Source: Bacteroidota bacterium
GTDB taxonomy: Bacteria > Bacteroidota > Bacteroidia > Bacteroidales > NBLH01
Assembly (NCBI GenBank): GCA_025361565.1
Contig: JANYKN010000145.1
Coordinates: 1 to 33,848 of the forward strand
Length of the DNA: 33,848 bases
Direction of reading: 5' to 3'
A program made the position numbers and the translations under genes. Positions 16,881 to 25,551 of the stretch are shown piece by piece (the first letter of the stretch is position 1; each line of letters starts with the position of its first letter). The notes under the pieces are model-generated. The model was not told where the DNA came from. It ran no database searches and saw nothing but the letters and a program-made list of their open reading frames with translations.

Positions 16881-17720
16881 ATGGATGGTACGTTTTCAAA
16901 ACTCGAACTCTTATTGGATAAGGAATTACAAAAAATCGAAAAAACAACTACCAACCCCATTGAACGCTATGAGAAAATGATTAGAGCATCAGTTAATAAC
17001 TATGCAGATCTTAAACAAAAGCTTAAAGAGCATCAGTTTGCTGATTCATCCCGTGAAATTCATTTCTTTAAAAATGTCCATCCAAAAGCGATTTCAAAAA
17101 TTCATTTCTTTACTGCTTTGGCAAAATACTTTTGTCATATGTCTAGTTTTACTACAATCAAAGAAAAGAAATGTCATTGCAAGAAAACCCTTAAATCCAT
17201 CTCTGATTATAATGCTCATTATCACTACATTATAACTTATTGCAAATCAGGTAAATCCGATTTTGATGAAAAGTATTTCCTCCGCAAGAATTCTGATTAT
17301 CCTGTTGCACTGGAAGATTGCTTGTCTTTGATGGATAAAGATACTTCAACTGGATATGACCTGATTTTAGCCCGTTATTTGGCATATAGCAAACTTTCTG
17401 AATTCTTATTATCTGAAATTAAACGTTTTGAGATTGATGATAAAAACACCCAACTTGGTGATGGTGGGTTGTTTTTAGAGTGGACAGGTTCAAAAATTGA
17501 ACTGGTAGAACTCATGTATGCGTTATTGGCTAACGGTTCCATCAATAACAAACAAATTTCTATCAGTGAAGTGGCAATCGCATTTCAGAAAATGTTCCGG
17601 GTGGAGTTTTGTGACTATTTTCATACTTTTTCAGAAATTAAAAACAGGAAAAACCCTACCTTATTCATTGATAATCTGCGGAAAACGCTAATAAAAAAAA
17701 TTGACGAAAAAGAATTTTGA
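16881..17720 (+). CDS. RteC domain protein
   Basis: A 279-residue protein resembling the RteC family of Bacteroidota conjugative transposons; in CTnDOT, RteC activates the excision operon. Recognisable parts are the charged N-terminal helix (LELLLDKELQKIEK), a central EIHFFKNVHPKAISKIHFF motif typical of the family, YDLILARYLAYSKL in the middle, and a C-terminal region (LEWTGSKIELVELMYALLANGSIN ... ISEVAIAFQKMFRVEFCDYFHTFSEIKNRKNPTLFIDNLRKTLIKKI) that corresponds to the DNA-binding half. It sits between integrase and an excisionase-like gene, as in CTnDOT-related elements. The double-hairpin leader suggests control by attenuation. Confidence 0.88.
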   Translation: MDGTFSKLELLLDKELQKIEKTTTNPIERYEKMIRASVNNYADLKQKLKEHQFADSSREIHFFKNVHPKAISKIHFFTALAKYFCHMSSFTTIKEKKCHCKKTLKSISDYNAHYHYIITYCKSGKSDFDEKYFLRKNSDYPVALEDCLSLMDKDTSTGYDLILARYLAYSKLSEFLLSEIKRFEIDDKNTQLGDGGLFLEWTGSKIELVELMYALLANGSINNKQISISEVAIAFQKMFRVEFCDYFHTFSEIKNRKNPTLFIDNLRKTLIKKIDEKEF

Positions 17721-17810
17721 ACTTTTTTAATACCCAACTTGGTGGAACTGGGCGGTTTTTCTAATTCATAATCTTCAATTTTGCTACATAATTAATTTAA
17801 AACTTTTATT

Positions 17811-18110
17811 ATGTCAGCAGAGATTATTACATCAGATGATTTAAGAGTATTTAAAATCGAATTGCTCGAAGACATCAAACGTCTTTTAAAGGAAGCAAAC
17901 GGCCAGCCTTCAAAAAAGTGGCTCAAGTCTTACGAAGTGCGCAAAGTTTTGAACCTCTCTCCAGGGACACTTCAAAACCTCAGAATTAATGGAACATTGC
18001 CATATACTAAAATCGGCGGGGTTATTTATTATGATTATGCCGATATTCAGGAAATGCTCCAATCCAGAAAGCATAAGCAGCCAAATCTTTTTAGCAATCA
18101 AAAAATATAG
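17811..18110 (+). CDS. Excisionase-like helix-turn-helix protein
   Basis: A 99-residue protein with a helix-turn-helix of the HTH_17/MerR-excisionase type: WLKSYEVRKVLNLSPGTLQNLRINGTLPYTKIGGVIYYDYADIQEMLQ, where helices are followed by the wing that reads IGGVIYYD. The N-terminal ~35 residues form a helix that may mediate dimerisation. In Bacteroidota elements such proteins lie next to integrase/RteC genes and help excision or regulate the downstream genes. It is spaced 8 bases before the replication-type gene, so the two are likely co-transcribed. Confidence 0.88.
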   Translation: MSAEIITSDDLRVFKIELLEDIKRLLKEANGQPSKKWLKSYEVRKVLNLSPGTLQNLRINGTLPYTKIGGVIYYDYADIQEMLQSRKHKQPNLFSNQKI

Positions 18111-18118
18111 ACACATGA

Positions 18119-18847
18119 ATGAACTATATTAAACATCTTACATCCATTTTTAATGCAATGGATGCCGATATTAGGATCACTCCATTTCACTTTAGTTTAT
18201 ATATTTCTTTATTCCGTCGATGGAACCAGAATTATTTTAACAATCCAATTTCCATTTCAAGGGATGAAATAATGAAGATGTCAAAAATAGGATCGGTTAA
18301 TACTTATGTAAAATGCCTGAAAGAATTGCACCAATGGAATTATATCAAGTATGAACCATCCTATAATAAATATAAAGGTAGTTTAGTTTACCTGTACACT
18401 TTTGATAATAGTAGTGATAATGGAAGTGATATGGAAGTGATCCCATATATAAACAATACAAACATATTAAACAAAACAAACTTTGAAGAGCAAGCACAAA
18501 ATTTTGATTTAAATAATTCTGATATGAATACAAAAGAAGAAAAAGAAAAGTTGCGCGAAAAGAAAAAGAGCGATGAAATGAAAATTGAAAATTCAATTCC
18601 CCCTTCATTCGAATATCTCAAAATTTATTTCGATGAAAAAGGATTTACGAGTGTAGAAGCTGAAAAGTTCTACAACTATTACCAAAGTAATGGTTGGCTA
18701 GTCGGAGGGCGTACCAAAATGAAAGATTGGAAAGCTGCAGCCCGGAACTGGATATTAAATATTCCAAAGTTTAGCCCCAGGTCAAAACCTGTAAATAATA
18801 GTCCTACAAACATGAACAACAAAAAAAACTATTCAGAACCATTGTAA
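18119..18847 (+). CDS. Winged-helix replication-type protein (DnaD-like C-terminus)
   Basis: A 242-residue protein. The N-terminal ~90 residues form a winged-helix unit (ITPFHFSLYISLFRRWNQN ... ISISRDEIMKMSKIGSVNTYVKCLKELHQWNYIKYEPS). A low-complexity charged linker follows (EEKEKLREKKKSDE). The C-terminal segment (FEYLKIYFDEKGFTSVEAEKFYNYYQSNGWLVGGRTKMKDWKAAARNWI) resembles the C-terminal module of phage DnaD/replisome-organiser proteins. The next gene encodes a DnaC-like ATPase, so the pair is likely an element-encoded replication initiator and helicase loader. Family assignment rests on motif shape and context. Confidence 0.7.
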   Translation: MNYIKHLTSIFNAMDADIRITPFHFSLYISLFRRWNQNYFNNPISISRDEIMKMSKIGSVNTYVKCLKELHQWNYIKYEPSYNKYKGSLVYLYTFDNSSDNGSDMEVIPYINNTNILNKTNFEEQAQNFDLNNSDMNTKEEKEKLREKKKSDEMKIENSIPPSFEYLKIYFDEKGFTSVEAEKFYNYYQSNGWLVGGRTKMKDWKAAARNWILNIPKFSPRSKPVNNSPTNMNNKKNYSEPL

Positions 18848-18864
18848 CTGCAATTCTAAATTTC

Positions 18865-19479
18865 ATGAAAGATCCTTTCGATTTTACAAAATGTCTCACA
18901 TTAATTGAAACCAAAGGCCAAGAACTTTACCATCCTGAATTTAAACTATATCCAGAGGATTACGAGATTATTTTCAAACTATTGGTCTATTTTCTGCAAG
19001 ACGATGGAGGAGCCAGGAAATTTAATATTTCTTTCAGAAAAGGTATTTTACTTACTGGCCCGGTAGGTTGCGGAAAAACCTCATTAATGAATATACTGAA
19101 GCTTTTTCAAAAACCTGGTGAAAGATTCACTTTCAGATCCTGCCGGGATATTAGCTTTGAATTCATCCAGGAAGGCTATTCTGTAATTTACAAATACAGC
19201 AAACAATCTTTCAAAAATAATATTCCTATTATTTATTGTCTGGATGACCTGGGCACCGAAAATAATTTAAAATACTATGGAAACGAATGCAATGTAATGT
19301 CCGAAATCCTTTTATCCCGTTATGATCTATTCATTTATCATCACATGTTAACACACATGACAACCAATCTTAATAGTACTGAAATAGAAGATTTTTATGG
19401 TTTAAGGGTTCGCAGCCGATTACGTGAACAGTTCAACCTCATCGCTTTCAGCGAATCGGCAAAAGATAAGAGAATTTAA
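18865..19479 (+). CDS. DnaC-like AAA+ ATPase
   Basis: A 204-residue AAA+ protein. Walker A is GPVGCGKTS, about residue 68-76. Walker B is IYCLDDLGTE. Sensor I is in MTTNLNS, and the C-terminal arginine-rich RVRSRLREQFN carries the arginine finger. The size and motif order fit DnaC/IstB-type helicase loaders. It follows the winged-helix replication-type gene by 17 bases. Likely role: loading the host DnaB helicase onto the element's origin. Alternatively it is an ATPase used in element maintenance. Confidence 0.85.
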   Translation: MKDPFDFTKCLTLIETKGQELYHPEFKLYPEDYEIIFKLLVYFLQDDGGARKFNISFRKGILLTGPVGCGKTSLMNILKLFQKPGERFTFRSCRDISFEFIQEGYSVIYKYSKQSFKNNIPIIYCLDDLGTENNLKYYGNECNVMSEILLSRYDLFIYHHMLTHMTTNLNSTEIEDFYGLRVRSRLREQFNLIAFSESAKDKRI

Positions 19480-19721
19480 TGCCTGAGTAAACTTTTCACA
19501 AAACATCATTTTGTGATAATTTACTAGAATTTTTACTTTTTTTCATCATTACTTTCTTGTGTTTTTAAAAGGCGTAGCAATTAGGTATTAAATCAACTTC
19601 ATTAAAAATATTGCAATTAAGGTAGTAATACTACTAAAAACAACTTTTCTTTAAAGAGTAAAAAATGTATTTTTATAAAAATATTTTGGAACTTCATTAT
19701 ATTTGTTCTAATTTTGGTAGT
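19480..19721 (+). promoter_or_regulatory. Promoter/operator region of the AbiE pair
   Basis: TTTG (19685-19688), 20 bases, TAATTTTG (19709-19716) is a near-ideal Bacteroidota promoter. The palindrome GTAGT-ATG-ACTAC (19717-19729) follows at once and contains the start codon. A second copy, GTAGT-AAT-ACTAC, lies 95 bp upstream at 19622-19634. Both copies are preceded by G. The transcript would start at or very near the ATG, so the mRNA is probably leaderless and the palindrome is well placed as an operator. Confidence 0.75.
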
Positions 19722-20489
19722 ATGACTACGAATACAAGCAATAAATTAAAGAAACTTTTCAAGGAACATGTTCCCGGAACTGTTCTTTTGGCTTCTTGGC
19801 TTGAAAAAAAAGGTTTTTCATACGATCTGCAACAATATTACCGCCGTAGCGGTTGGCTGGAAAATATAGGAACAGGTGCCTTTAAGATGTCAAAAGAATA
19901 TGTAGCCTGGGAGGGTGGATTATTCGCCTTGCAATCTCAGGCAAAACTACCTGTTCATGTAGGCGGTCTTACGGCACTTTCACTTCATGGTTATGCACAT
20001 TATTTCAGATTAGGTGAAGAAACTATTTACTTATTTACACCGGCACAAATAAAATTACCAACATGGTTTATCCAGTACAGTTGGGGTGCAAAAATAAAAC
20101 ATATACAAACCTCAATATTGCCTTCAGATTTAGGCTTGGTCGCTTTCGAAGACAAAAGTTTATCTATTCAGATTGCAACTCCCGAACGAGCAATTCTCGA
20201 ATGTTTATACTTAACACCCGAACATCTTGATTTGGTAGAATGCTATCAGGTTTTTGAAGGCATGACAAACATACGTCCAAAGCTAATGCAGCAATTGCTT
20301 GAAGCTTGCACATCTGTAAAAGTAAAAAGATTATTCCTTTATATGTCGCACAAAGCAAAACACCAGTGGCTTTCCTTCATGGATTTATCGGGTATCTCTT
20401 TGGGCAAAGGCGACCGCAGTTTGGTTAAAGGTGGTGTATATATATCACAATTTCACATATCAATTCCTAAAGAATTAGCAGCATTATGA
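19722..20489 (+). CDS. abiEi: AbiEi-family antitoxin / transcriptional regulator
   Basis: A 255-residue protein of the AbiEi family: the antitoxin of a type IV toxin-antitoxin system, which counters the nucleotidyltransferase toxin and in studied systems also represses its own promoter. The start is set at the ATG giving MTTNTSNKLKKLFKEHVPG. The 19 extra residues of an upstream in-frame ATG are unlike the family and would lie over the promoter. N-terminal winged helix: VLLASWLEKKGFSYDLQQYYRRSGWLENIGTGAF. Then VGGLTALSLHGYAHYF and TPERAILECLY, both typical of AbiEi. Its stop overlaps the toxin start (ATGA), so translation is coupled. Confidence 0.9.
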   Translation: MTTNTSNKLKKLFKEHVPGTVLLASWLEKKGFSYDLQQYYRRSGWLENIGTGAFKMSKEYVAWEGGLFALQSQAKLPVHVGGLTALSLHGYAHYFRLGEETIYLFTPAQIKLPTWFIQYSWGAKIKHIQTSILPSDLGLVAFEDKSLSIQIATPERAILECLYLTPEHLDLVECYQVFEGMTNIRPKLMQQLLEACTSVKVKRLFLYMSHKAKHQWLSFMDLSGISLGKGDRSLVKGGVYISQFHISIPKELAAL

Positions 20490-21409
20490 TTTTACCAAAA
20501 TACAGAGCTCAGGTCGACCTTCTTTTACAGGCTTTGCCTCATGTGGCAAAAGAAGAAGTATTTGCTCTGAAAGGAGGCTCTGCAATCAACTTGTTTGTGC
20601 GCAATCTGCCCAGGCTATCTGTTGATATTGATTTAACCTTTCTTCCTTTTGATGACAGAAAAACAGCCCTTTCAAATATTTCTGATGCCTTAGGCCGAAT
20701 TAAAAAGCGATTGGAAGCTTCCATTAAAGGTATAAATGTAATACCAACTCCACTGAATCAAGGCGAAGATGTGAAACTGAATTGTCAGTTAAAAAATGCA
20801 CAAATTAAAATAGAAGTCAATACCACCACCAGGGGGCATATATTTCCTGTTCGATTGCTTCAGGTAAATGAAAATGTTCAGGATGAATTTGGCAAATTTG
20901 CGGCAATAAACGTTGTTTCCCATGCCGAACTTTTTGGAGGCAAAATATGCGCTGCACTAGACAGACAACATCCAAGGGATTTATTTGATGTCAAATTGCT
21001 TCTGGAAAATGAAGGTTATACTCCTGATATCAAAACTGGTTTTATGGTAGCCTTATTGAGTCATATGCGTTCAATGAGTGAATTATTTCAACCTCATTTA
21101 CTGGAACAACAATCAGCTTTCGAAAAACAATTTACAGGAATGTCCTTGATTCCTTTTACTTATGATGATTATGAAACAACCCGAGCCCAGCTTATTCAAA
21201 TAATCAATTCATCCTGGACCGAAACAGATAAAAATTTTCTTCTCAGTTTCAAAAAGGGTGAACCGGATTGGGAATTATTCCCAATTCCAGTTCTGAAAGA
21301 CCTGCCTGCAATAAAATGGAAGCTGGAAAATATAAACAAGCTGATTTTGGATAATCCTAAGAAACATGATGAATTAGTAAATACGCTGAGCAATATACTT
21401 TATGCATAG
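20486..21409 (+). CDS. abiEii: AbiEii/AbiGii-type nucleotidyltransferase toxin
   Basis: A 307-residue nucleotidyltransferase-fold toxin. The signature ALKGGSAINLF, the metal-binding pair SVDIDLTF (Asp-x-Asp), the third acidic position in AQIKIEVN and the C-terminal HPRDLFDVKLL motif are all present, so the active site looks intact. AbiE toxins are reported to transfer nucleotides to targets such as tRNA and to cause reversible growth arrest during phage infection. The four-base overlap with the antitoxin gene is typical of abiE operons. As cargo of an integrative element it may also stabilise the element. Confidence 0.92.
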   Translation: MILPKYRAQVDLLLQALPHVAKEEVFALKGGSAINLFVRNLPRLSVDIDLTFLPFDDRKTALSNISDALGRIKKRLEASIKGINVIPTPLNQGEDVKLNCQLKNAQIKIEVNTTTRGHIFPVRLLQVNENVQDEFGKFAAINVVSHAELFGGKICAALDRQHPRDLFDVKLLLENEGYTPDIKTGFMVALLSHMRSMSELFQPHLLEQQSAFEKQFTGMSLIPFTYDDYETTRAQLIQIINSSWTETDKNFLLSFKKGEPDWELFPIPVLKDLPAIKWKLENINKLILDNPKKHDELVNTLSNILYA

Positions 21410-21441
21410 AAAAGTGATTACTGCATTAAGGGATATATTTA

Positions 21442-21449
21442 TAATTTTG
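21442..21449 (+). promoter_or_regulatory. -7 element of the DUF4007 operon
   Basis: TAATTTTG matches TAnnTTTG exactly and lies 26 bases before the ATG at 21475. No clear TTTG is seen at the expected -33 distance. It implies that the five-gene operon has its own promoter, separate from the AbiE pair. Confidence 0.5.
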
Positions 21450-21474
21450 TGGTGACTAAATATTTATTGTAAAA

Positions 21475-22335
21475 ATGAAATTCTCCGGACATGAAAGTTT
21501 TCCATGCAAAAGTTTTTGGCTTAAAAAGGGCTATGACTTTGTTGTAAATGTTAAAAATTTTAATGATGATGATGCTGTAATTGAATTGGGCGTTGGGAAA
21601 AATATGGTCGCTGCAATAAAATTTTGGCTAAAGGCTTTTAATTTAATTGATAATGATAATAATAAAACAATTATTGCTGATAAATTATTCTCAAAAAATG
21701 GCTGTGATCCCTATCTCGAAAACATTAATACGCTGTGGCTATTGCATTACTATTTAGTAACTTCTGAATATTCTTCAATTTATAGTATTGTATTCAATGA
21801 GTTTAGAAAAGAAAGATTTGAGTTTAAAAAAGACAATCTTTATAGGTTTATTGTAAATGAATGCGAAAAAGTGAATTTTGAACCAAATGAAAATACGCTA
21901 AATACAGATATTTCTGTATTTCTAAGAACATATCTAAAACCAAATAAGTCTAGTACGAACATCGAAGATGAATATTCAAGTTTGCTAATTGATCTAAATT
22001 TAATTGCTACAAAAGGTTCAAATCAGAAAGATTTCGTCTATTTTTTCAACATGGATGAGAAAAATGAGATACAGCCTGAGATTTTGATGTTCATAATTCT
22101 TGATAAATATTCAAATTCTTTAACGATAGATTTTAACGATTTATTAAATTCACCAAATAATATTGGTTCAGTATTCTGTATAACAAAAAACGGATTAATA
22201 AAGAAAATTAAATATTTAGCAGACAAATACCCTTTTATTACATTTAGTGATGATGCAGGCATCAAACAAATCCAGTTTAAAGGAAATATTCCTGATAAAT
22301 GGGATATTTTAAATGATTTTTATAAAAACAATTAA
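21475..22335 (+). CDS. DUF4007 family protein (defence-associated)
   Basis: A 286-residue protein with the DUF4007 hallmarks as I recall them: N-terminal FSGHESFPCKSFWLKKGYDFV, then AVIELGVGKNMVAAIKFWLKAFNLI and NTLWLLHYYLVT. A late segment FITFSDDAGIKQIQFKG ends the domain. The N-terminal FxGHExF...LxxGxGKN part looks like a winged-helix, DNA-binding-type region. The biochemical function is unknown. The family is found next to PAPS-reductase-like and ATPase genes in putative defence loci, and the same is seen here: the next gene, a large ATPase, starts at or just after its stop. It may act as target-recognition or regulatory subunit of that complex. Confidence 0.9.
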   Translation: MKFSGHESFPCKSFWLKKGYDFVVNVKNFNDDDAVIELGVGKNMVAAIKFWLKAFNLIDNDNNKTIIADKLFSKNGCDPYLENINTLWLLHYYLVTSEYSSIYSIVFNEFRKERFEFKKDNLYRFIVNECEKVNFEPNENTLNTDISVFLRTYLKPNKSSTNIEDEYSSLLIDLNLIATKGSNQKDFVYFFNMDEKNEIQPEILMFIILDKYSNSLTIDFNDLLNSPNNIGSVFCITKNGLIKKIKYLADKYPFITFSDDAGIKQIQFKGNIPDKWDILNDFYKNN

Positions 22336-22342
22336 GGGAAAG

Positions 22343-25300
22343 ATGAAATTTACACCGTCGGTAAATATTGAGAGAGATTTTGATAATGAATTAGCATATA
22401 TTGTTACGCCCAATTCAAAGAGTGTATTCAATCAATTGATTAATAATTTTCATGCTGGAATCCATTCCTACAATATAATCGGGTCCTATGGAACTGGTAA
22501 ATCCAGTTTTCTACTTGCGTTCGAGAAAAATTTAAAAAAAGAGAAAATCTATTTTGCACCGCCAAATGGTCAATTCAATGGCTTAATTGATTTCGAATTT
22601 GTAAATATAGTTGGAAAATATTCATCGTTGGAAGATTTACTATGTGAGAAACTACATTTAAATAAAAACTCAGCTGACCTAATTATTGAATTTGAAAAAT
22701 ATTACGAGAAGATTTCTCAAAGCAATAAATTTTTAATTCTACTTGTCGATGAATTTGGAAAAGTGCTTGAATATGCTGCAAATAATAGCCCTGAAAAGGA
22801 ATTGTATTTTATTCAACAATTTTCAGAATTTGTAAATAATACCAATTACAATATTCTGTTCCTTACAACTTTACATCAAAATTTCAGTTCATATTCAAAT
22901 ATATTAAATCCTTCACAAAGAAACGAATGGGATAAAGTTAAAGGCCGATTTAAAGAAATTGCATTTAATGAGCCTGTAGAGCAATTGTTATTTCTCGCTG
23001 CTGAGAAAATCAAAGAACAAAACTTTAAAATTAAAGACAAAAAGAGATTTGACGATTTATATAGTTTAATCTTAAATTCCAGAATTTTAACCCTTTCCGA
23101 TAGCATTAACAAGCACGTTGCCGAGAATTTATATCCAATAGATTTGCTTTCTGCATCAATTTTAACTTTATCGTTGCAAAGATATGGGCAAAATGAAAGG
23201 TCTTTATTTACTTTTTTAGAAGCGAATGAAAATTATAGTTTGACGAATTTTGATTTTAATAAAAGTCAAAATTATAATCTTGGTGATGTTTTTAATTATT
23301 TAATTTTCAACTACTATTCATTTATCAATACAAAATATAATCCTGATAATAGGTATTGGGTAACAATAAATAATGCAATTGACAAAGTTGAAAGCAATTT
23401 AAATGATTCGGTTGCTGATGCTATTAAAATTGTTAAAAGCATTGGTCTTTTAAATGTTTACGCTACTGGCAAAGGAATTGTTGATAAAAATTTCTTAATC
23501 GAATACGCTCGATTAGCTCTTAAAATTGAAAATGCAAATGAAATTATTGAAATTCTAGAGAGACATAAAGTTATTAAGTATGCAAAGCATAAATTACAAT
23601 ATGTTTTTGTTGAAGGAACTGATGTTGATATTGAGTTGGAAATATTGGAGGCAGGCTCGAATATTCAAAAATCAAAAGATATCACTGATAAAATAAAACA
23701 ATATATCGATTTATCTTACATTCCAGCCCGTGCAATTCATTTTGAAAAAGGAACTCCAAGATTCTTTGAATATCGGATAACCAATAAACCAATAAATGAA
23801 ATCCCACAAGGAGAAATCGATGGTTTCATTAATCTTATTTTTGGCGAGAATATTACCTTAGATTCTATAACAGATCATTCCTCAATTTGCAGTGAAGCTA
23901 TTCTTTTTGTTTGGTATAAAAACACAAATGAAATTATTGATACTATTTTTGAAATTGACAAAATAAACTATGTTTTAGAAAAGACAGACAAATCCGATAG
24001 AGTTGCAGTAAATGAATTACATGATATAAAAAATAATGAAATCAATAAATTAAACAATTTAGTAGTTAACAATCTCTTTACTGATAAGGATTTAATAAAG
24101 TGGATTTTTAATGGTGAATTTATTGATATTTTAAATCAGGCTCAACTAAATAAATTTTTATCAAAAATTTGTTCAACAATCTATTACAATACGCCGGTAT
24201 TTAAAAATGAGATGGTTAATAAGAATAAAATTAGCTCTGCTATTGCTTTAGCGAGAAAAAACTATTTTATTCAATTATTCGAATTTTGGAATTTCAAAGA
24301 TATTAAGATTGAAAATGACAAATTTCCTCCTGAAAAAGCCGTTTACCTTAGCCTGCTTAAAAATACCGGAATCCATCGTAAAGAAAATACTGAATATACA
24401 TTAGCTAAACCTACGGACAAGTCCTTTATTGAATTATGGAAAGTGTCTGAAGAATTTATTGAGAGTGCAAAAAGTAAAAATCGAACAATTACGGAATTTA
24501 TTAACATTCTACAAAAAAGACCATTTAAACTAAAGCAAGGCTTCATTGATTTTTGGATTCCAACCTTTTTATTCATAAAGCGTGAAGATTATGCCCTTTT
24601 TAGCAATGGTGCTTTTATTCCGTATTTAAATATCGATATTATTGATTTTCTGGCTAAAAAATCTGATGATTTCAATATTAAAACATTTGATATCTCAGGA
24701 ATTAAATTAGATATTTTTAATAAATACAGAGAATTGATAAACCTTGAGAGCCAGGATAAAATTGGGAATTCCAGTTTTATTGAAACTATAAGACCGTTCC
24801 TGACTTTTTATAAAGGTTTGCCAGAATATGCCAAACAAACTAAGCGACTTTCAAAAAATACAATTAAATTGAGAGAAGCTATTGCCAAAGCTAAAGATCC
24901 CGAACAAACTTTTTTTGAAGATTTCCCTGCGGCTTTAGGTTTTAAAGATCTTGATTTAAAGCATAATGAAGATTTCCTAAAGGATTATGTATTCCATTTA
25001 CAAAGCTCCATAAAGGATTTACGGACTTGTTTTAGTGATTTAATTATAAGATTAGAAAATAAAATGATAGATATTCTGGGATTAGAAAACAACAACTTCG
25101 ATGAATATAAAGATTTGGTTATTAAGCGTTATAAAACAATTAAAACTCATTTGCTCATTCCGAAACAAAAATCTTTTTATACTCGAATAAACTCGCCCAT
25201 TAGTGATAAAAAAACTGGATTAGTTCATTGTCACATGACCTATTAGGAAAACCACTTGAAGGAATGAAAGATGAAGAAGAAGAATTTCTTTATGAAAAAT

Positions 25301-25548
25301 TGAAGCATTCTTTTTCGGAATTGGATAATTTAATTGAAATTCATAAATTACATAAGGAAAATCAGAAAGACGAAATTCTTAAATTTGATATCACTTCTAT
25401 AAAAAAAGGAACTCAATCGAATCAGATAATTATTCCACATATCAAGCAAAAAGAAGTTCAGGAATTAGAAATAAAATTGGAACAGATTAATGGAAACGAT
25501 GTTAATATAAACAAAGCAGCTTTGAAAAAATTCTACAAAAACAATTAA
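22343..25548 (+). CDS. Large P-loop ATPase of the DUF4007/PAPS-reductase operon (interrupted by a -1 shift at an A7 run)
   Basis: One gene in two frames. The first part ends at 25246. The second continues to 25548 in the -1 frame and fits on seamlessly (SDKK(N)WISSLSHDLLGKPLEGMKDEEEEF). The break is at the A7 run 25208-25214, where one more A would restore about 1069 residues. Start at ATG 22343 (MKFTPSVNIERDF), preceded by AGGGAAAG; an ATG ten codons earlier overlaps DUF4007. Walker A GSYGTGKSSF and Walker B LILLVDEFGKVLEYA are intact. The LVDEFGK box recalls BrxC/PglY-like ATPases of BREX, but the family is not certain. The rest is a long helical protein without recognisable domains. Probably the motor/scaffold subunit. 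Sequencing error, decay, or transcriptional slippage/frameshifting could all explain the split. Confidence 0.8.
25208..25214 (+). other. A7 run where the ATPase frame shifts
   Basis: Seven As (frame gat aaa aaa act). A -1 shift or one added A gives gat aaa aaa aac tgg and joins both halves of the ATPase. The upstream base is T, so a classical tandem X-XXY-YYZ slip is imperfect. Slippage of RNA polymerase or an assembly indel is easier to imagine. Confidence 0.75.
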
Positions 25549-25551
25549 AAA

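Noticed and set aside
17725-17760. CCCA...TGGG followed by TTTTT after the RteC-type gene as a terminator.
   Set aside because: Only about four base pairs form; too weak to list.
19665-19721. 19-residue N-terminal extension of AbiEi from an upstream ATG.
   Set aside because: It would cover the promoter, and the residues (YFYKNILELHYICSNFGS) do not look like the family's N-terminus.
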